In this document: positions 40,087-49,033 of the stretch, in pieces
Layout: every line of letters starts with the position of its first letter
How positions within the stretch are numbered: position 1 is the first letter of the stretch
Source of the DNA: JAIQFL01 sp035295745
GTDB lineage: Bacteria > Acidobacteriota > Terriglobia > Bryobacterales > Bryobacteraceae
Reading direction: 5' to 3'
NCBI GenBank assembly: GCA_035295745.1
Contig: DATGIL010000075.1
Span: 21,540-85,539, forward strand
DNA length: 64,000 nucleotides
The notes under the pieces: generated by a model
Databases searched by the model: none
What the model was told of the DNA's origin: nothing
The model's input: only the letters and a program-made list of their open reading frames with translations
Position numbers and translations under genes: made by a program

Positions 40087-41685
40087 ATGACGGTTTGGAT
40101 TGCGCTGTGTCAGGTGGCGATGCTTGCGGCGGCCCTGCCAGGAGACGCCGGCGAGCCGCGGTATTGCCTGCGGGGACGAGTGATCGACGCGGTAAATGGC
40201 CGTCCTCTGGCCGACGTGCATGTGGGGTTGAGTACGGCAGATTGGCAATCGGAGATCGAACCTGTGGTGCCCGACTCCGAAGGGCGATTCCTCTTCACAG
40301 GGTTGGCCGCGGGTGAGTACGTCCTGACTGCGCACCGGCCCGATTTTCAGATGATTCCGGATGAATTGCCGGACCCCCACCTCGTCCAGACAGTCAGTGT
40401 CGGGCCGGAGCCGGAGAACGAGGTCGTGTTTCGGGTGATGCCTCGGGGTGTGATCTCAGGCACGGTGCGAGACGAATCGGGCGACTTCGTGGCGGGCGCT
40501 GAAATCGCGGCGTATCGCCCGGTTTGGAGTGACGGGCGCGTCGCACTGCAACTGGTAGCACAGGACTCTACGGACGATCGGGGCAGATATCGAATGGACA
40601 GGCTGCGTCCTGCCGGCTATGTCGTGTGCGCCAGCCCGCAGGCGGAACGACTCGTCGCCCCCCAAACCGGATCGGTCGATTTTGTCTCACGGGATGACCT
40701 GCGGATCTATGCGCAGTCCTGTTTTCCCAACGCGACAGCTTCTTCCGGGAGAGTCTTCACCCTCTTACCGGGGGTAGAGGCGTCCATTGATCTGACACTT
40801 CTCCCGATGGCGGGGCTCACGGTGCGGGGCAAGTTGGTCAGTTTGCCAAAGGGAGCGACATCGGATGCGCAATTGGTCGCCGGAGACAAATCGGGACGCC
40901 CGGAGGGAGCATTTGTGCATGTCGCGGATACGGGAGATTTCGTGATAGCCGGACTTGTACCTGGCCGGTATTTGCTGGCCGCAGAGGTGCATTTCGGTGA
41001 GCCGGATGCTCCCGGACTGCTGATCGCGCGATTGCCGATGGTGCTGCACGATTCGCTGGAAGGCGTGGTAGTGCCGCTCGAAGCCCCGGTTGAGGTGGGC
41101 GTAGCATGGCATGGGATTGAGAAGGAAGAACTGGAGCGAGGAGATGTGACACTCGGCCTTCTGCCCTATTCCGAATCGTCGCAGCAGACGGGCATTTTTT
41201 TCAGATGGTCCGGAGGCCAAGTGATTTCGGGCCGATATTGGCTGACGAGCCGCACTAGGGGTTCCACCTGCGTGGCGTCGGCAAAACTGGGCGACACGGA
41301 AGTTTCGCGCAGCTTGATAACTGTCAAACCGGGTACGCCGACGCTGGACGTGACGATATCCCACGATTGCGGCGCGATTCACGCGCGGGTCTTGGCGAAT
41401 GGGAAGGCGGCTGCCCGCACCAAGGTGTTGCTACTGCTCAGCGGGACTCCTGAAGAACCAGGCCAGATGATCACGGATTTCACCGACGACGCGGGTGAAA
41501 TATGGTTCACCGGCCTGGCTCCGGAGCACTACCTGATGTGGGCTTGGAACGTGAACACGGACGGGTCGTTTGTGGGTCCGCCGAGCCTGGCGGAGATTGC
41601 AGCGCAGGCGACGCCGGTGGTTGTCGGGCTCGGTGAGCCAGCCAGGGTCGATATCGCTCTGCTGCGAGTGGAGGGGGCGCGATGA
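40087..41685 (+). CDS. Exported carboxypeptidase-regulatory-like repeat protein
   Basis: A 532-residue secreted protein composed mainly of Ig-like regulatory beta-sandwiches. A short signal sequence (VWIALCQVAMLAAALPG) is followed by the first sandwich (LRGRVIDAVNGRPLADVHV, then FLFTGLAAGEYVLTAHRPDF), a second (GVISGTVRDESGDFVAGAEI and GRYRMDRLRPAGYVVCASP) and further repeats to the C-terminus (ITDFTDDAGEIWFTGLAPEH). These domains usually mediate cell-surface binding or act as stalks; there is no enzyme domain. Its TGA overlaps the ATG of the next gene by 4 nt (41682-41685), and the next gene encodes a paralogue, so the pair is co-translated. Confidence 0.82.
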   Translation: MTVWIALCQVAMLAAALPGDAGEPRYCLRGRVIDAVNGRPLADVHVGLSTADWQSEIEPVVPDSEGRFLFTGLAAGEYVLTAHRPDFQMIPDELPDPHLVQTVSVGPEPENEVVFRVMPRGVISGTVRDESGDFVAGAEIAAYRPVWSDGRVALQLVAQDSTDDRGRYRMDRLRPAGYVVCASPQAERLVAPQTGSVDFVSRDDLRIYAQSCFPNATASSGRVFTLLPGVEASIDLTLLPMAGLTVRGKLVSLPKGATSDAQLVAGDKSGRPEGAFVHVADTGDFVIAGLVPGRYLLAAEVHFGEPDAPGLLIARLPMVLHDSLEGVVVPLEAPVEVGVAWHGIEKEELERGDVTLGLLPYSESSQQTGIFFRWSGGQVISGRYWLTSRTRGSTCVASAKLGDTEVSRSLITVKPGTPTLDVTISHDCGAIHARVLANGKAAARTKVLLLLSGTPEEPGQMITDFTDDAGEIWFTGLAPEHYLMWAWNVNTDGSFVGPPSLAEIAAQATPVVVGLGEPARVDIALLRVEGAR

Positions 41686-43220
41686 ACTGCCGCTTCTGGT
41701 TACTACTGACGATGACGGTAGCTTTGGGGGCCGAGACGCCGCACGAGATTAACGGACGAGTGGTGGATGCGCAATCCGGCAGTCCGATCGCGCGAGCTCG
41801 CATCACGTTGGGTTTCAAACAGGGCGACTCCGAAACCGTGCCGATGTGGGTATTGACCGATGGAAGCGGGGGATTTCAGCTCAAGAATGTGCCCGAAGGC
41901 TTCTTCGATTTAGTCTGCGAACGTCCCGGTTACTTGACTTCGCAGACTCTGGAGGGCTTGATCACACCGGATGCGAAATCGACGCCCGTGACGATTCGGC
42001 TTGTGGCTCAAGTGGCGATTGAAGGCACCGTGGTCAATGAGAAAGGATTGGCCGTTCCCCTGGCAGAGATACAGCTCTATGGAGAAGATGTAGTGAATGG
42101 ACGGCGACGGACCACCTTGCTTCCGCAGAACTGGGCCAATGAGAGAGGCAATTTTCGGATCTTCGGGCTGCCAGAGGGCCGCTATCGGATTCGGGCCCGC
42201 GCGATCGACCAAGGATCCCGTCCGTCGAGTCTGGTATACGCGCCGGCGTTCTATCCGAACTCGCCCGACTTGGGCGGTGCCGAAGTCCTGAATCTCGCGC
42301 CCGGCGAGGAGAAGCGGATTACGATCCGCATGGCGGCTCCCGTTCCGGGAAGGGAGATTCTGGTGCGCGTTGATCCAGTGAACGAACGCACTCATGTGCG
42401 TTTGCACGCGGCTGATGCAATTGGGCTGGATCCCGATCTTGGCTTCGAAGCCCGATGGGATGCCGAGACGCATACCTTCCGGATCGCGGGAGTACCGCCG
42501 GGAGCTTATATTCTGGACGCGGAGACAGTAACGGCAGAGGAATGGTTGCGCGGCCGCGTTCCCATTACGGTGGGCAGTCACGATGCGGATACACGGATCC
42601 AGTTGCACGCTCCCAGCGGAGTCTCCGGTGCCGTCAGGTTTGCCGGCGAGAGGCGGGAGGCTCTGCCTCGGGTTATCGTGAGTTTGGATTCCGCCAAAGG
42701 CGAATCTGGAGGAGGGTTGGCCGAAGAAGGCAGCTTCGCAATTCGTGCGCCCGAAGGCCAGTATCGCTTGACGGTCTCGACGGAAGGTCCGTTCTACGCC
42801 AGGTCGGCGTGGCAGGGCGGACAGGAGGTACTTCAAGGTGAAGTGACGATAGCGGAGGGGGCCGAATCGTCGCCAGTCCAGATTCTGCTGGATGGGCCAG
42901 GGGCAACCGTGGAAGCAAGGATCGCTCTGCATGGCTTGGCGCCCCCTGTGATTTCGGTAGTGCTTCTGCGACGGGTAGGTGGCGAAATGCGGATCGAGAA
43001 AAGACAGAACATCGAGCCAATTCTCCACAGCGAGGGATTGATCTTCGAAGGCGTGCCTCCAGGGGAGTATCTGGTTTGTGCGTGGCGGACTGACGCCACG
43101 ATTCCCTACGCGGAGCCCGATTTCGTGGAGCGATACGGGAGACAGGGAACGACTCTGACGATTCGGGGCGTGGAGAGGATTAGTGTGACGGTGGATCGGC
43201 TTATGGGGACCGAGCTGTGA
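41682..43220 (+). CDS. Exported carboxypeptidase-regulatory-like repeat protein, paralogue
   Basis: A 512-residue secreted protein with a signal peptide (FWLLLTMTVALGA) and the same sandwich units as its upstream neighbour: EINGRVVDAQSGSPIARARI, GGFQLKNVPEGFFDLVCERP, VAIEGTVVNEKGLAVPLAEI, and a C-terminal FEGVPPGEYLVCAWRTDATI. The pattern GxxxxxNxxxGxYxLxAWxD in several units is common to this acidobacterial family, of which the relic at 6723-7017 is another member. The genes probably arose by tandem duplication and then diverged strongly. The function is unknown; surface location is inferred from the signal peptides. Confidence 0.82.
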   Translation: MNCRFWLLLTMTVALGAETPHEINGRVVDAQSGSPIARARITLGFKQGDSETVPMWVLTDGSGGFQLKNVPEGFFDLVCERPGYLTSQTLEGLITPDAKSTPVTIRLVAQVAIEGTVVNEKGLAVPLAEIQLYGEDVVNGRRRTTLLPQNWANERGNFRIFGLPEGRYRIRARAIDQGSRPSSLVYAPAFYPNSPDLGGAEVLNLAPGEEKRITIRMAAPVPGREILVRVDPVNERTHVRLHAADAIGLDPDLGFEARWDAETHTFRIAGVPPGAYILDAETVTAEEWLRGRVPITVGSHDADTRIQLHAPSGVSGAVRFAGERREALPRVIVSLDSAKGESGGGLAEEGSFAIRAPEGQYRLTVSTEGPFYARSAWQGGQEVLQGEVTIAEGAESSPVQILLDGPGATVEARIALHGLAPPVISVVLLRRVGGEMRIEKRQNIEPILHSEGLIFEGVPPGEYLVCAWRTDATIPYAEPDFVERYGRQGTTLTIRGVERISVTVDRLMGTEL

Positions 43221-43245
43221 TGCGCTTGTCAGACTTGTTGAAGCG

Positions 43246-43296
43246 CGAAAAATAACGACACGAGCGTCGACCCCGCAAACAGAAGTGCTTGCACAA
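43246..43296. repeat. Repeat B, degenerate single copy
   Basis: acgacacgagcgtcgacccc followed by gcaaacagaagtgcttgcac matches the repeat B core. It lies between the convergent stop codons at 43220 and 43306. Confidence 0.6.
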
Positions 43297-43305
43297 CTGC
43301 CAGAA

Positions 43306-44391
43306 CTACGACACGCGATTTTCGAACAGATAGTGAGACACGATCCACTCTTGCCCGCGCCGGAAGCCCCATAGCTCTGCGCACGCCATCAGAAAGACTC
43401 GCCAGCGGACCAGCCAGCGGAGGGCGTCGCCCTCCGGATAGGCTTTGCGGAAAATCGCGAGTACGTCCGAGCGGTGCTGATCCATCTGGGTGAGCCACGC
43501 TTTGGCGGTGCGCTGATAGTGCGTGCCGTCCAACACCCAATGCTCGCGAATCCGGAAATCATCCTGGAAGTAGAGCAGCAGATCGTCACTGGGCATGAGG
43601 CCGCCGGTGAAGAAATGCTGCGCCATCCAATCGCTGGAATCGCGCACTTCAAAGGGATAGGCAAAGTGGCTGTGCGCGAAGACGTGGACGAAGAGCAGGC
43701 CGCCGGGGTTGGTCCACGACGCGACCTTTTCCAACAGTCGTGCGTAGTTGCGCATATGCTCGAACATCTCCACCGAAACGACGCGGTCGAAGCGGCGGTT
43801 GGTCTCGAAGGCATTCACATCGGCGGTGACGATCTCCAGATTGCCCAGACCGCGGCGCTCTTTCTCCCCATCGATAAAGGCTTTTTGGGTGCGCGAGTTC
43901 GAAACGCCGAGAATGCGGCATCCCGGAAAACGCTCGGCAGCGTAGAGCGAAAAGGAACCCCAGCCGCAGCCCAATTCCAAAATCGACTGGCCGTCCTCGA
44001 TGCGGGCGCGCTGCGCGGTGAGGGCGAGCATCACCTCTTCCGCTTGTCCGAGGGTCGAGGTGCCCTCGGGCCAACAGCAGGAGCTGTACTTCAGGTGCGG
44101 ACCGAGGATGATCTGGAAGAACTCCGCCGGCACCTCGTAATGCTGTTCGTTGGCCGCCCGCGTCTGGATGGCAATGGGGCTGCTACGCAGACGCTCGACG
44201 AAGGCGGCAAGTCGCGCGCGTTGCGACTCGATCCCGCCGCGGCTCTCCTCGCGCAAACGATCGCGGAGCAGGCGGCGGATGCCGGTACGGATCATCCAAT
44301 CGGGCACCAGGTCGCGTTCCAGCAGGCCGTTGTACCAGGCGGGCGGGGCCTCCTCGCGGGTTTCTATCTGTTGTAAAGTCTCGGGGGACAT
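43306..44391 (-). CDS. Cyclopropane-fatty-acid-synthase-like SAM methyltransferase 1
   Basis: A 361-residue enzyme of the CFA synthase family, acting on unsaturated acyl chains of membrane lipids. Family marks: QHYEVPAEFFQIILGPHLKY then SSCCWPEGTSTLGQAEEVML, the SAM motif ILELGCGWGSFSLY (137-150), and the post-motif VVSVEMFEHMRNYARLLEKV. The N-terminus (about 80 residues) is shorter than in E. coli Cfa. The ATG at 44389-44391 has a gaggag Shine-Dalgarno 6-7 nt upstream. It is the last gene of a minus-strand operon (DUF1475, DUF2062, DUF1295, then this gene after 19 nt). It could make cyclopropane or add a methyl branch; the product cannot be read from sequence. Confidence 0.88.
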   Translation of the reverse strand: MSPETLQQIETREEAPPAWYNGLLERDLVPDWMIRTGIRRLLRDRLREESRGGIESQRARLAAFVERLRSSPIAIQTRAANEQHYEVPAEFFQIILGPHLKYSSCCWPEGTSTLGQAEEVMLALTAQRARIEDGQSILELGCGWGSFSLYAAERFPGCRILGVSNSRTQKAFIDGEKERRGLGNLEIVTADVNAFETNRRFDRVVSVEMFEHMRNYARLLEKVASWTNPGGLLFVHVFAHSHFAYPFEVRDSSDWMAQHFFTGGLMPSDDLLLYFQDDFRIREHWVLDGTHYQRTAKAWLTQMDQHRSDVLAIFRKAYPEGDALRWLVRWRVFLMACAELWGFRRGQEWIVSHYLFENRVS

Positions 44392-44410
44392 GATGCTCTC
44401 CTCGACGTGA

Positions 44411-45199
44411 CTAATTGCTCGGGGACTTTTTGGGGAACCAGGGAAAGAAGGCACTGGTGGTTTCCTGATATCGGCGATACTCTTCCCCGCGGCTACGCAA
44501 TGCCTGGGCTTCGGTGGCGGGGATGCCCGTCACCTTGAACAGGAAATACAGAATCAGAGCGGGCGAAAGAAAGCCGATGTAACCGTAGGGAGAGGCAAGC
44601 GCGAAAATCGCAAAGGCCATCCAGATGAGCCATTCGAAGAAGTAGTTGGGATGGCGCGAGAGGCGCCACAAGCCCACGCGACAAGTCTTGCCCCGGTTGT
44701 TGGGATTGGATTTGAAGCGCGCCAATTGGCCGTCGGAGACCATCTCGCCGAGAATCGCGATGCACCAGAGCGTGGCACCCACGAATTCGAGCGGCGAGAA
44801 TTGCGGCTCGAGGTTTACGGCGGCGAGTAGAAACGGCGCCGATAAGACAACGCAGAGGAGCGCTTGAAATTCGAAAAAGAAGAAGAACTTCAGGCCAATA
44901 TTGGTGCGCCATTCGCGGCGCAGTTGAACGTACCGTCCTTCCTCGGGATGGCCCAGAACGCGCGTGAAGAACAGGTACAGCGCCAGGCGCAGGCCCCAGA
45001 AGGCGGCCATGCACGCGATCATGGCACGTCGGCCACTCCAACCCTCTCCCAGAACTCCGTAGAGCACGCCTAGGAGAGCCAGTCCGCCGGCCCACCCCGC
45101 ATCCACAATCGCCGCGTTGTGAATTGCGAAATGAATCAGCCAAAGCACCAGCATCAACAGACAGACAGCAGCCGCGCCCATCCAGACGATCGTCAGCAT
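44411..45199 (-). CDS. DUF1295 steroid-5-alpha-reductase-like membrane protein
   Basis: A 262-residue membrane protein of the DUF1295 family, related to steroid 5-alpha reductases and isoprenylcysteine methyltransferases. Six or so helices are visible (TIVWMGAAAVCLLMLVLWLI first). The conserved C-terminal part is GLWRLSRHPNYFFEWLIWMA with the NADPH-binding RHPNY-type motif, and SRGEEYRRYQETTSAFFPW closes the chain. It overlaps the DUF2062 gene by 7 nt. DUF1295 proteins co-occur with cyclopropane-synthase-like genes in many bacteria, suggesting a double-bond reduction step in lipid modification. Confidence 0.85.
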   Translation of the reverse strand: MLTIVWMGAAAVCLLMLVLWLIHFAIHNAAIVDAGWAGGLALLGVLYGVLGEGWSGRRAMIACMAAFWGLRLALYLFFTRVLGHPEEGRYVQLRREWRTNIGLKFFFFFEFQALLCVVLSAPFLLAAVNLEPQFSPLEFVGATLWCIAILGEMVSDGQLARFKSNPNNRGKTCRVGLWRLSRHPNYFFEWLIWMAFAIFALASPYGYIGFLSPALILYFLFKVTGIPATEAQALRSRGEEYRRYQETTSAFFPWFPKKSPSN

Positions 45200-45711
45200 T
45201 CGGCGGCGGCCTCCGGGGCGGTCTGCTCCCGCCGCCAGAGCATGCGCAAAAGCGGGACCAGAACCGCGTAGAGCAGGCCCGTGCCGATGCAGGCAAAAGT
45301 CAACCATGCGACTAATGCGTGGAGAGTGGCTGTCCAGAGCGTGGCGATGGCGTGCCAGACGTTCGCCCGGATCATGCTGAACAGATAGGGAACCGAAACG
45401 GCGGGAGGCGCCACACGGAACATCCAGGCGCCGAGCCGCAGGAAGGGCACCAGCATGGTGAGTTGCAACGGGTAGGTAAGTCCATTCACCAGTTGTATCG
45501 CCGGCAAATTGAGCCGTAGCGTGATCGCCGCGAGGGCGCACAGCAGACTGGTCGAGCCGATTACGGGAGTCACGCCGAGCGTGATTCCCAGGGCAATGGT
45601 GAGGGCGATGCGCTCGGGCGTGATCCCCTGTTTGAGCAAGTCGATGAACGGCTGGACCACCCTGCGGCGGATCGTTGACCAGATTCCGGGCCAGATCACG
45701 CCCGCCTCCAC
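45193..45711 (-). CDS. DUF2062 membrane protein
   Basis: A 172-residue protein with three or four membrane helices. The DUF2062 core is visible in PERIALTIALGITLGVTPV, IGSTSLLCALAAITLRLNLP and AIQLVNGLTYPLQLTMLVPF. It starts with GTG (45709-45711) inside the end of the DUF1475 gene (16-nt overlap) and overlaps the DUF1295 start by 7 nt, so it belongs firmly to the lipid operon. The function of DUF2062 proteins is unknown. Confidence 0.83.
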   Translation of the reverse strand: MEAGVIWPGIWSTIRRRVVQPFIDLLKQGITPERIALTIALGITLGVTPVIGSTSLLCALAAITLRLNLPAIQLVNGLTYPLQLTMLVPFLRLGAWMFRVAPPAVSVPYLFSMIRANVWHAIATLWTATLHALVAWLTFACIGTGLLYAVLVPLLRMLWRREQTAPEAAAEC

Positions 45712-46064
45712 AGAATCTTCTCAGCGGGCTCATCAGCTTTCAGCCGGAAGAGTTGAATCAACACGTAGACCGACATGGCGATGTTCCCCAAAGCCATGAT
45801 CAGCACAAACCACAAGAGGCAGGGTCCGAAGGTCCGTTCTTTATATACCACCCAGCAATAGAAGGTAATGAAGCCGCAATAGGCGTCATACAGGGTGGCC
45901 ATCGCCCAGGGATTCGCGGCGTACGCGGGCATCGCCGCCCAGAGACTGATCGTCATGCTGGTCCGAATCGTGGCCACGGTCATCCACACAAAAATCGCGC
46001 TGAACAGAATTTTCAGAAACAGCTTCAATCCACCCCTCCCCGCCGTGGAAATGCCCTTTGCCAT
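45696..46064 (-). CDS. DUF1475-family membrane protein
   Basis: A 122-residue integral membrane protein with three to four helices (LFLKILFSAIFVWMTVATI, ATLYDAYCGFITFYCWVVYK and LLWFVLIMALGNIAMSVYVL). The central DAYCGFITFYCWVVYKE segment is the part I associate with DUF1475. It is the first gene of the minus-strand lipid operon and diverges from the desaturase operon over 114 nt. The family's function is unknown. Confidence 0.75.
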   Translation of the reverse strand: MAKGISTAGRGGLKLFLKILFSAIFVWMTVATIRTSMTISLWAAMPAYAANPWAMATLYDAYCGFITFYCWVVYKERTFGPCLLWFVLIMALGNIAMSVYVLIQLFRLKADEPAEKILWRRA

Positions 46065-46106
46065 TCACTATACGCTCGACCCACCCGGCACGGATTGTGT
46101 TTTCTT

Positions 46107-46118
46107 CGTAAGCTTACG
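46107..46118. promoter_or_regulatory. 12-bp palindrome in the divergent lipid promoter region
   Basis: cgtaagcttacg is a perfect palindrome in the 114-nt gap between the DUF1475 and desaturase starts. It is a candidate operator for joint control of the two lipid operons. No regulator gene is adjacent. Confidence 0.35.
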
Positions 46119-46178
46119 GTATTTTCTTGGACACATCCGGTCTCGCCAGTTTATCGTAGATCAATACAGGAGGTGAGT

Positions 46179-46991
46179 TTGCGAACATACCGCTACGGGT
46201 CGGTCATCCCGTTCGTTTTGATTCACCTGGGGGCATTGGCCGTAGTCTTCTTACCGTTTTCATGGCGCCTGGCGGGGTTGGCAGCCTTGACCCTTTGGGT
46301 CAGAATGTTCGGAGTCACGGCTGGTTATCATCGATATTTCGCGCATCGCAGCTACAAATTGGGACGGTTGGCCCAGTTTCTGCTGGCATGGCTGGCGCAA
46401 AGCTCGGGGCAGAAGGGTGTACTGTGGTGGGCGGCTTTGCACCGTGATCATCACCGGTATTCCGACCGCGAGGAGGATATCCATTCGCCTTGGCAGCGCG
46501 GCTTCTGGTGGTCGCATGCGGGCTGGGTGCTTTCCAACGAGCACGACACCTACGACCCGAAGCGGATTGCGGACTTCGCCCGCTACCCGGAGCTCCGCTG
46601 GCTGGACCGGCACCACTGGGTTCCCACGGTGTCGCTGGCCGCGGTGCTGCTGGCACTCGGCGGGCCTGGCGCGTTTGTGTGGGGATATTTGCTTTCGACG
46701 GTGCTGCTCTACCATTTCACGTTCGCGATTAACTCGCTGGCCCATATCTTCGGAACACGGCGATTCGACACTCCGGACTACAGCCGGAATAACTGGCTGC
46801 TCGCACTGGTCACCCTGGGAGAGGGCTGGCACAACAACCATCACTTCTCGATGACCAGTTGCCGGCAGGGATACCGATGGTGGGAGATTGACATCACCTA
46901 TGCTGTGCTCAAGTTCCTGAGTTATTTGGGCATTGCGCGCGACCTCAGGCCTTTTCGCGATCCCGGGCGTGCCGCACGCGAGGCCGCCTAA
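46179..46991 (+). CDS. Membrane fatty acid desaturase (acyl-CoA delta-9 type)
   Basis: A 270-residue di-iron desaturase with the three histidine boxes in order: HRYFAH (51-56), HRDHH (88-92) and HNNHH (218-222), plus membrane helices between them. It resembles stearoyl-CoA desaturase and introduces a cis double bond in saturated acyl chains. I start at the TTG 46179-46181 because an aggagg Shine-Dalgarno ends 5 nt upstream; a GTG at 46173 lies inside that Shine-Dalgarno, and a much longer frame runs antisense to the DUF1475 gene. It heads a plus-strand operon with the FAD oxidoreductase, DUF1365 and the second CFA-like gene, and probably supplies their unsaturated substrate. Confidence 0.9.
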   Translation: MRTYRYGSVIPFVLIHLGALAVVFLPFSWRLAGLAALTLWVRMFGVTAGYHRYFAHRSYKLGRLAQFLLAWLAQSSGQKGVLWWAALHRDHHRYSDREEDIHSPWQRGFWWSHAGWVLSNEHDTYDPKRIADFARYPELRWLDRHHWVPTVSLAAVLLALGGPGAFVWGYLLSTVLLYHFTFAINSLAHIFGTRRFDTPDYSRNNWLLALVTLGEGWHNNHHFSMTSCRQGYRWWEIDITYAVLKFLSYLGIARDLRPFRDPGRAAREAA

Positions 46992-48254
46992 GTGCGCATC
47001 GCGGTGATTGGCAGCGGGATTTCGGGCCTGGCCGCGGCATATTATCTGAGCCGGAAGCACGAGGTCTCGCTGTTCGAAAAGGATTGCCGCCTGGGCGGGC
47101 ACACCAACACCGTGACCGTGGACAGCAGCCGCGGCCCGATCGCCGTCGATACCGGATTCATCGTCCACAACGACCGGACGTATCCCAACCTGGTGCGCCT
47201 TCTCAGTGAACTGGGCGTGGAAACGCAGCCCAGCGACATGTCGTTCGCGGTGTCGTGCCCGCGCACCGGATTCGAGTATTCCAGCCGCGGATTGAACGGG
47301 TTTTTCGCCCAGCGCTCGAACGTTTTCCGCCCATCGCAATACCGGTTGTTGAGTGAGATTCTGCGCTTCAATCGGACCGCTCCCCAATTGCTGAACCAGC
47401 CGGGCGCGGAAACCGCCACGTTGGGCGATTTCCTGGACGAAGGCAAGTATCAGACCGAGTTCACCGAGCGGTACCTGTTCCCGATGGCGTGCGCGGTGTG
47501 GTCGATGTCGTTCGATACCATCCGCTCCTTTCCGGCGCTCACGCTGATTCGCTTCTTCGACAATCATGGGATGCTGGGGATCAACACTCACCCCAAGTGG
47601 AAGGTGATTCGGGGCGGCAGTTGGAAGTACATCCCTCCGTTGACCGCGCCGTACCGCGAGCGGATCCATAGCGATGTGGAAATCGCATCCATCGCCCGCA
47701 ACGATTCGGGAGCGACTCTGAAATTCCGCTCGCGACCTTCCGGGGCACCGGCGCCAATGGCTTTCGACCACGTGGTGTTTGCCTGCCACGGCGACCAGAT
47801 TCTGCCGCTGTTGGAATCCCCCACCGATCAGGAACGCGAGGTGCTCGGTAATTTCGCGACGAGCTTAAACGCAACCTGTCTGCACACCGATTCCCGATTG
47901 CTTCCGCGCCGCGGCAGGTCGCGGGCATCGTGGAACTATAATCTGGGACGCGATGCACAGGATGCGGTTACCGTGACCTATCACATGAACCGCCTGCAAT
48001 CGCTCGAAACCGAAGAAGATTACTGCGTCACATTGAACGCAGATGGCGAAATCGATCCTTCGAAGATCATTCTGCAAATGTTCTATGAGCATCCGCTCTA
48101 TACTCGCCGTGCATTATGTTCCCAAGAACGCTGGAGTGAGATCAGCGGGAAGAATCGGACGCATTTCTGCGGGGCGTATTGGTTTTACGGATTCCATGAA
48201 GATGGTTTGAACTCCGCTCTGCGGGTGGCACGGGCATTGGGGGTGGAGTGCTAG
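46992..48254 (+). CDS. FAD-dependent amine-oxidase-like oxidoreductase of lipid cluster
   Basis: A 420-residue flavoprotein. The N-terminal dinucleotide-binding motif is VIGSGISGLAAAYYLSRKHE (residues 5-24), followed by LFEKDCRLGGHTNTVTVD and AVDTGFIVHNDRTYPNLVRL, typical of the amine-oxidase / NAD(P)-binding family found next to DUF1365 and CFA-like genes. The C-terminus has FCGAYWFYGFHEDGLNSALR. It starts with GTG directly after the desaturase stop codon and overlaps DUF1365 by 7 nt. A homologous flavoprotein in the Rhodobacter sphaeroides furan-fatty-acid pathway (UfaD) introduces a double bond beside a methyl branch; this is a family-level comparison, not proof. Confidence 0.87.
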   Translation: MRIAVIGSGISGLAAAYYLSRKHEVSLFEKDCRLGGHTNTVTVDSSRGPIAVDTGFIVHNDRTYPNLVRLLSELGVETQPSDMSFAVSCPRTGFEYSSRGLNGFFAQRSNVFRPSQYRLLSEILRFNRTAPQLLNQPGAETATLGDFLDEGKYQTEFTERYLFPMACAVWSMSFDTIRSFPALTLIRFFDNHGMLGINTHPKWKVIRGGSWKYIPPLTAPYRERIHSDVEIASIARNDSGATLKFRSRPSGAPAPMAFDHVVFACHGDQILPLLESPTDQEREVLGNFATSLNATCLHTDSRLLPRRGRSRASWNYNLGRDAQDAVTVTYHMNRLQSLETEEDYCVTLNADGEIDPSKIILQMFYEHPLYTRRALCSQERWSEISGKNRTHFCGAYWFYGFHEDGLNSALRVARALGVEC

Positions 48255-49033
48255 AATCCGCCTTCTATTTCGGAACATTGCGGCACAGGCGTTTTGAGCC
48301 CGCGCGCCACGAGTTCACGTACCGGTTGTTCATGGCGTTCCTCGACATCGACCGGATTTCGGAGCTGACTCGCATTTCGCCGTTCCTGAGCTACAACCGT
48401 TGGAACTGGGCGAGCTTCGACGAGAGAGATCATTTCGGCGATCCGCAGATGCCCCTCCGAGAGCGACTGCGTGCGGACGCAGCAAGCCGCGGAGTCACTC
48501 TGCCCGACGGCCCGATCTTTCTGCTGACTCATCTGCGTTATCTGGGATATAATTTCAACCCCATTTCGCTCTTCTACTGTTATGATCGCGCCGAGCGGCT
48601 GCAGATGGTGCTCGCGGAAGTGAGCAATACGTTTGGTGAGAGGCACAATTACTGGCTGTCGGAGGCCAACCGGCGGACGGCGGGCGCATCCGGGAAGGCC
48701 GTGGGATACCGCTGCCCCAAGGCGATGCACGTTTCTCCGTTCATGGATATGCGGCTCGACTACGACTTCGTTCTAACGGCGCCGGCAGACGGATTGATCG
48801 CCCATATGAACACGCTCGCGGAGGGCCGGAGTACCTTCGACGCCACGCTGCAACTGGAGCGCCGGCCATGGAACTCGAGGTCGCTGATCACCGCGTTGGG
48901 GATGCATCCCTGGATGACGCTCAAAGTAATTGCGGCGATTCATTGGGAGGCCCTGCGGCTCTATATCAAGAAGGTTCCCGTATTTACGCACCCGGCGAAG
49001 CGCGCACCACGCGAGGTTTCCACACATGAATGA
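48248..49033 (+). CDS. DUF1365 protein
   Basis: A 261-residue protein with the DUF1365 pattern: SAFYFGTLRHRRFEPARHEF then TYRLFMAFLDIDRI, a loop with LLTHLRYLGYNFNPISLFYC, and EVSNTFGERHNYWLSEAN. The role is unknown, but the gene is a constant neighbour of the amine-oxidase-like and CFA-like genes. It starts with GTG and overlaps its neighbours at both ends (7 nt upstream, 8 nt with the next gene). Confidence 0.88.
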   Translation: MLESAFYFGTLRHRRFEPARHEFTYRLFMAFLDIDRISELTRISPFLSYNRWNWASFDERDHFGDPQMPLRERLRADAASRGVTLPDGPIFLLTHLRYLGYNFNPISLFYCYDRAERLQMVLAEVSNTFGERHNYWLSEANRRTAGASGKAVGYRCPKAMHVSPFMDMRLDYDFVLTAPADGLIAHMNTLAEGRSTFDATLQLERRPWNSRSLITALGMHPWMTLKVIAAIHWEALRLYIKKVPVFTHPAKRAPREVSTHE

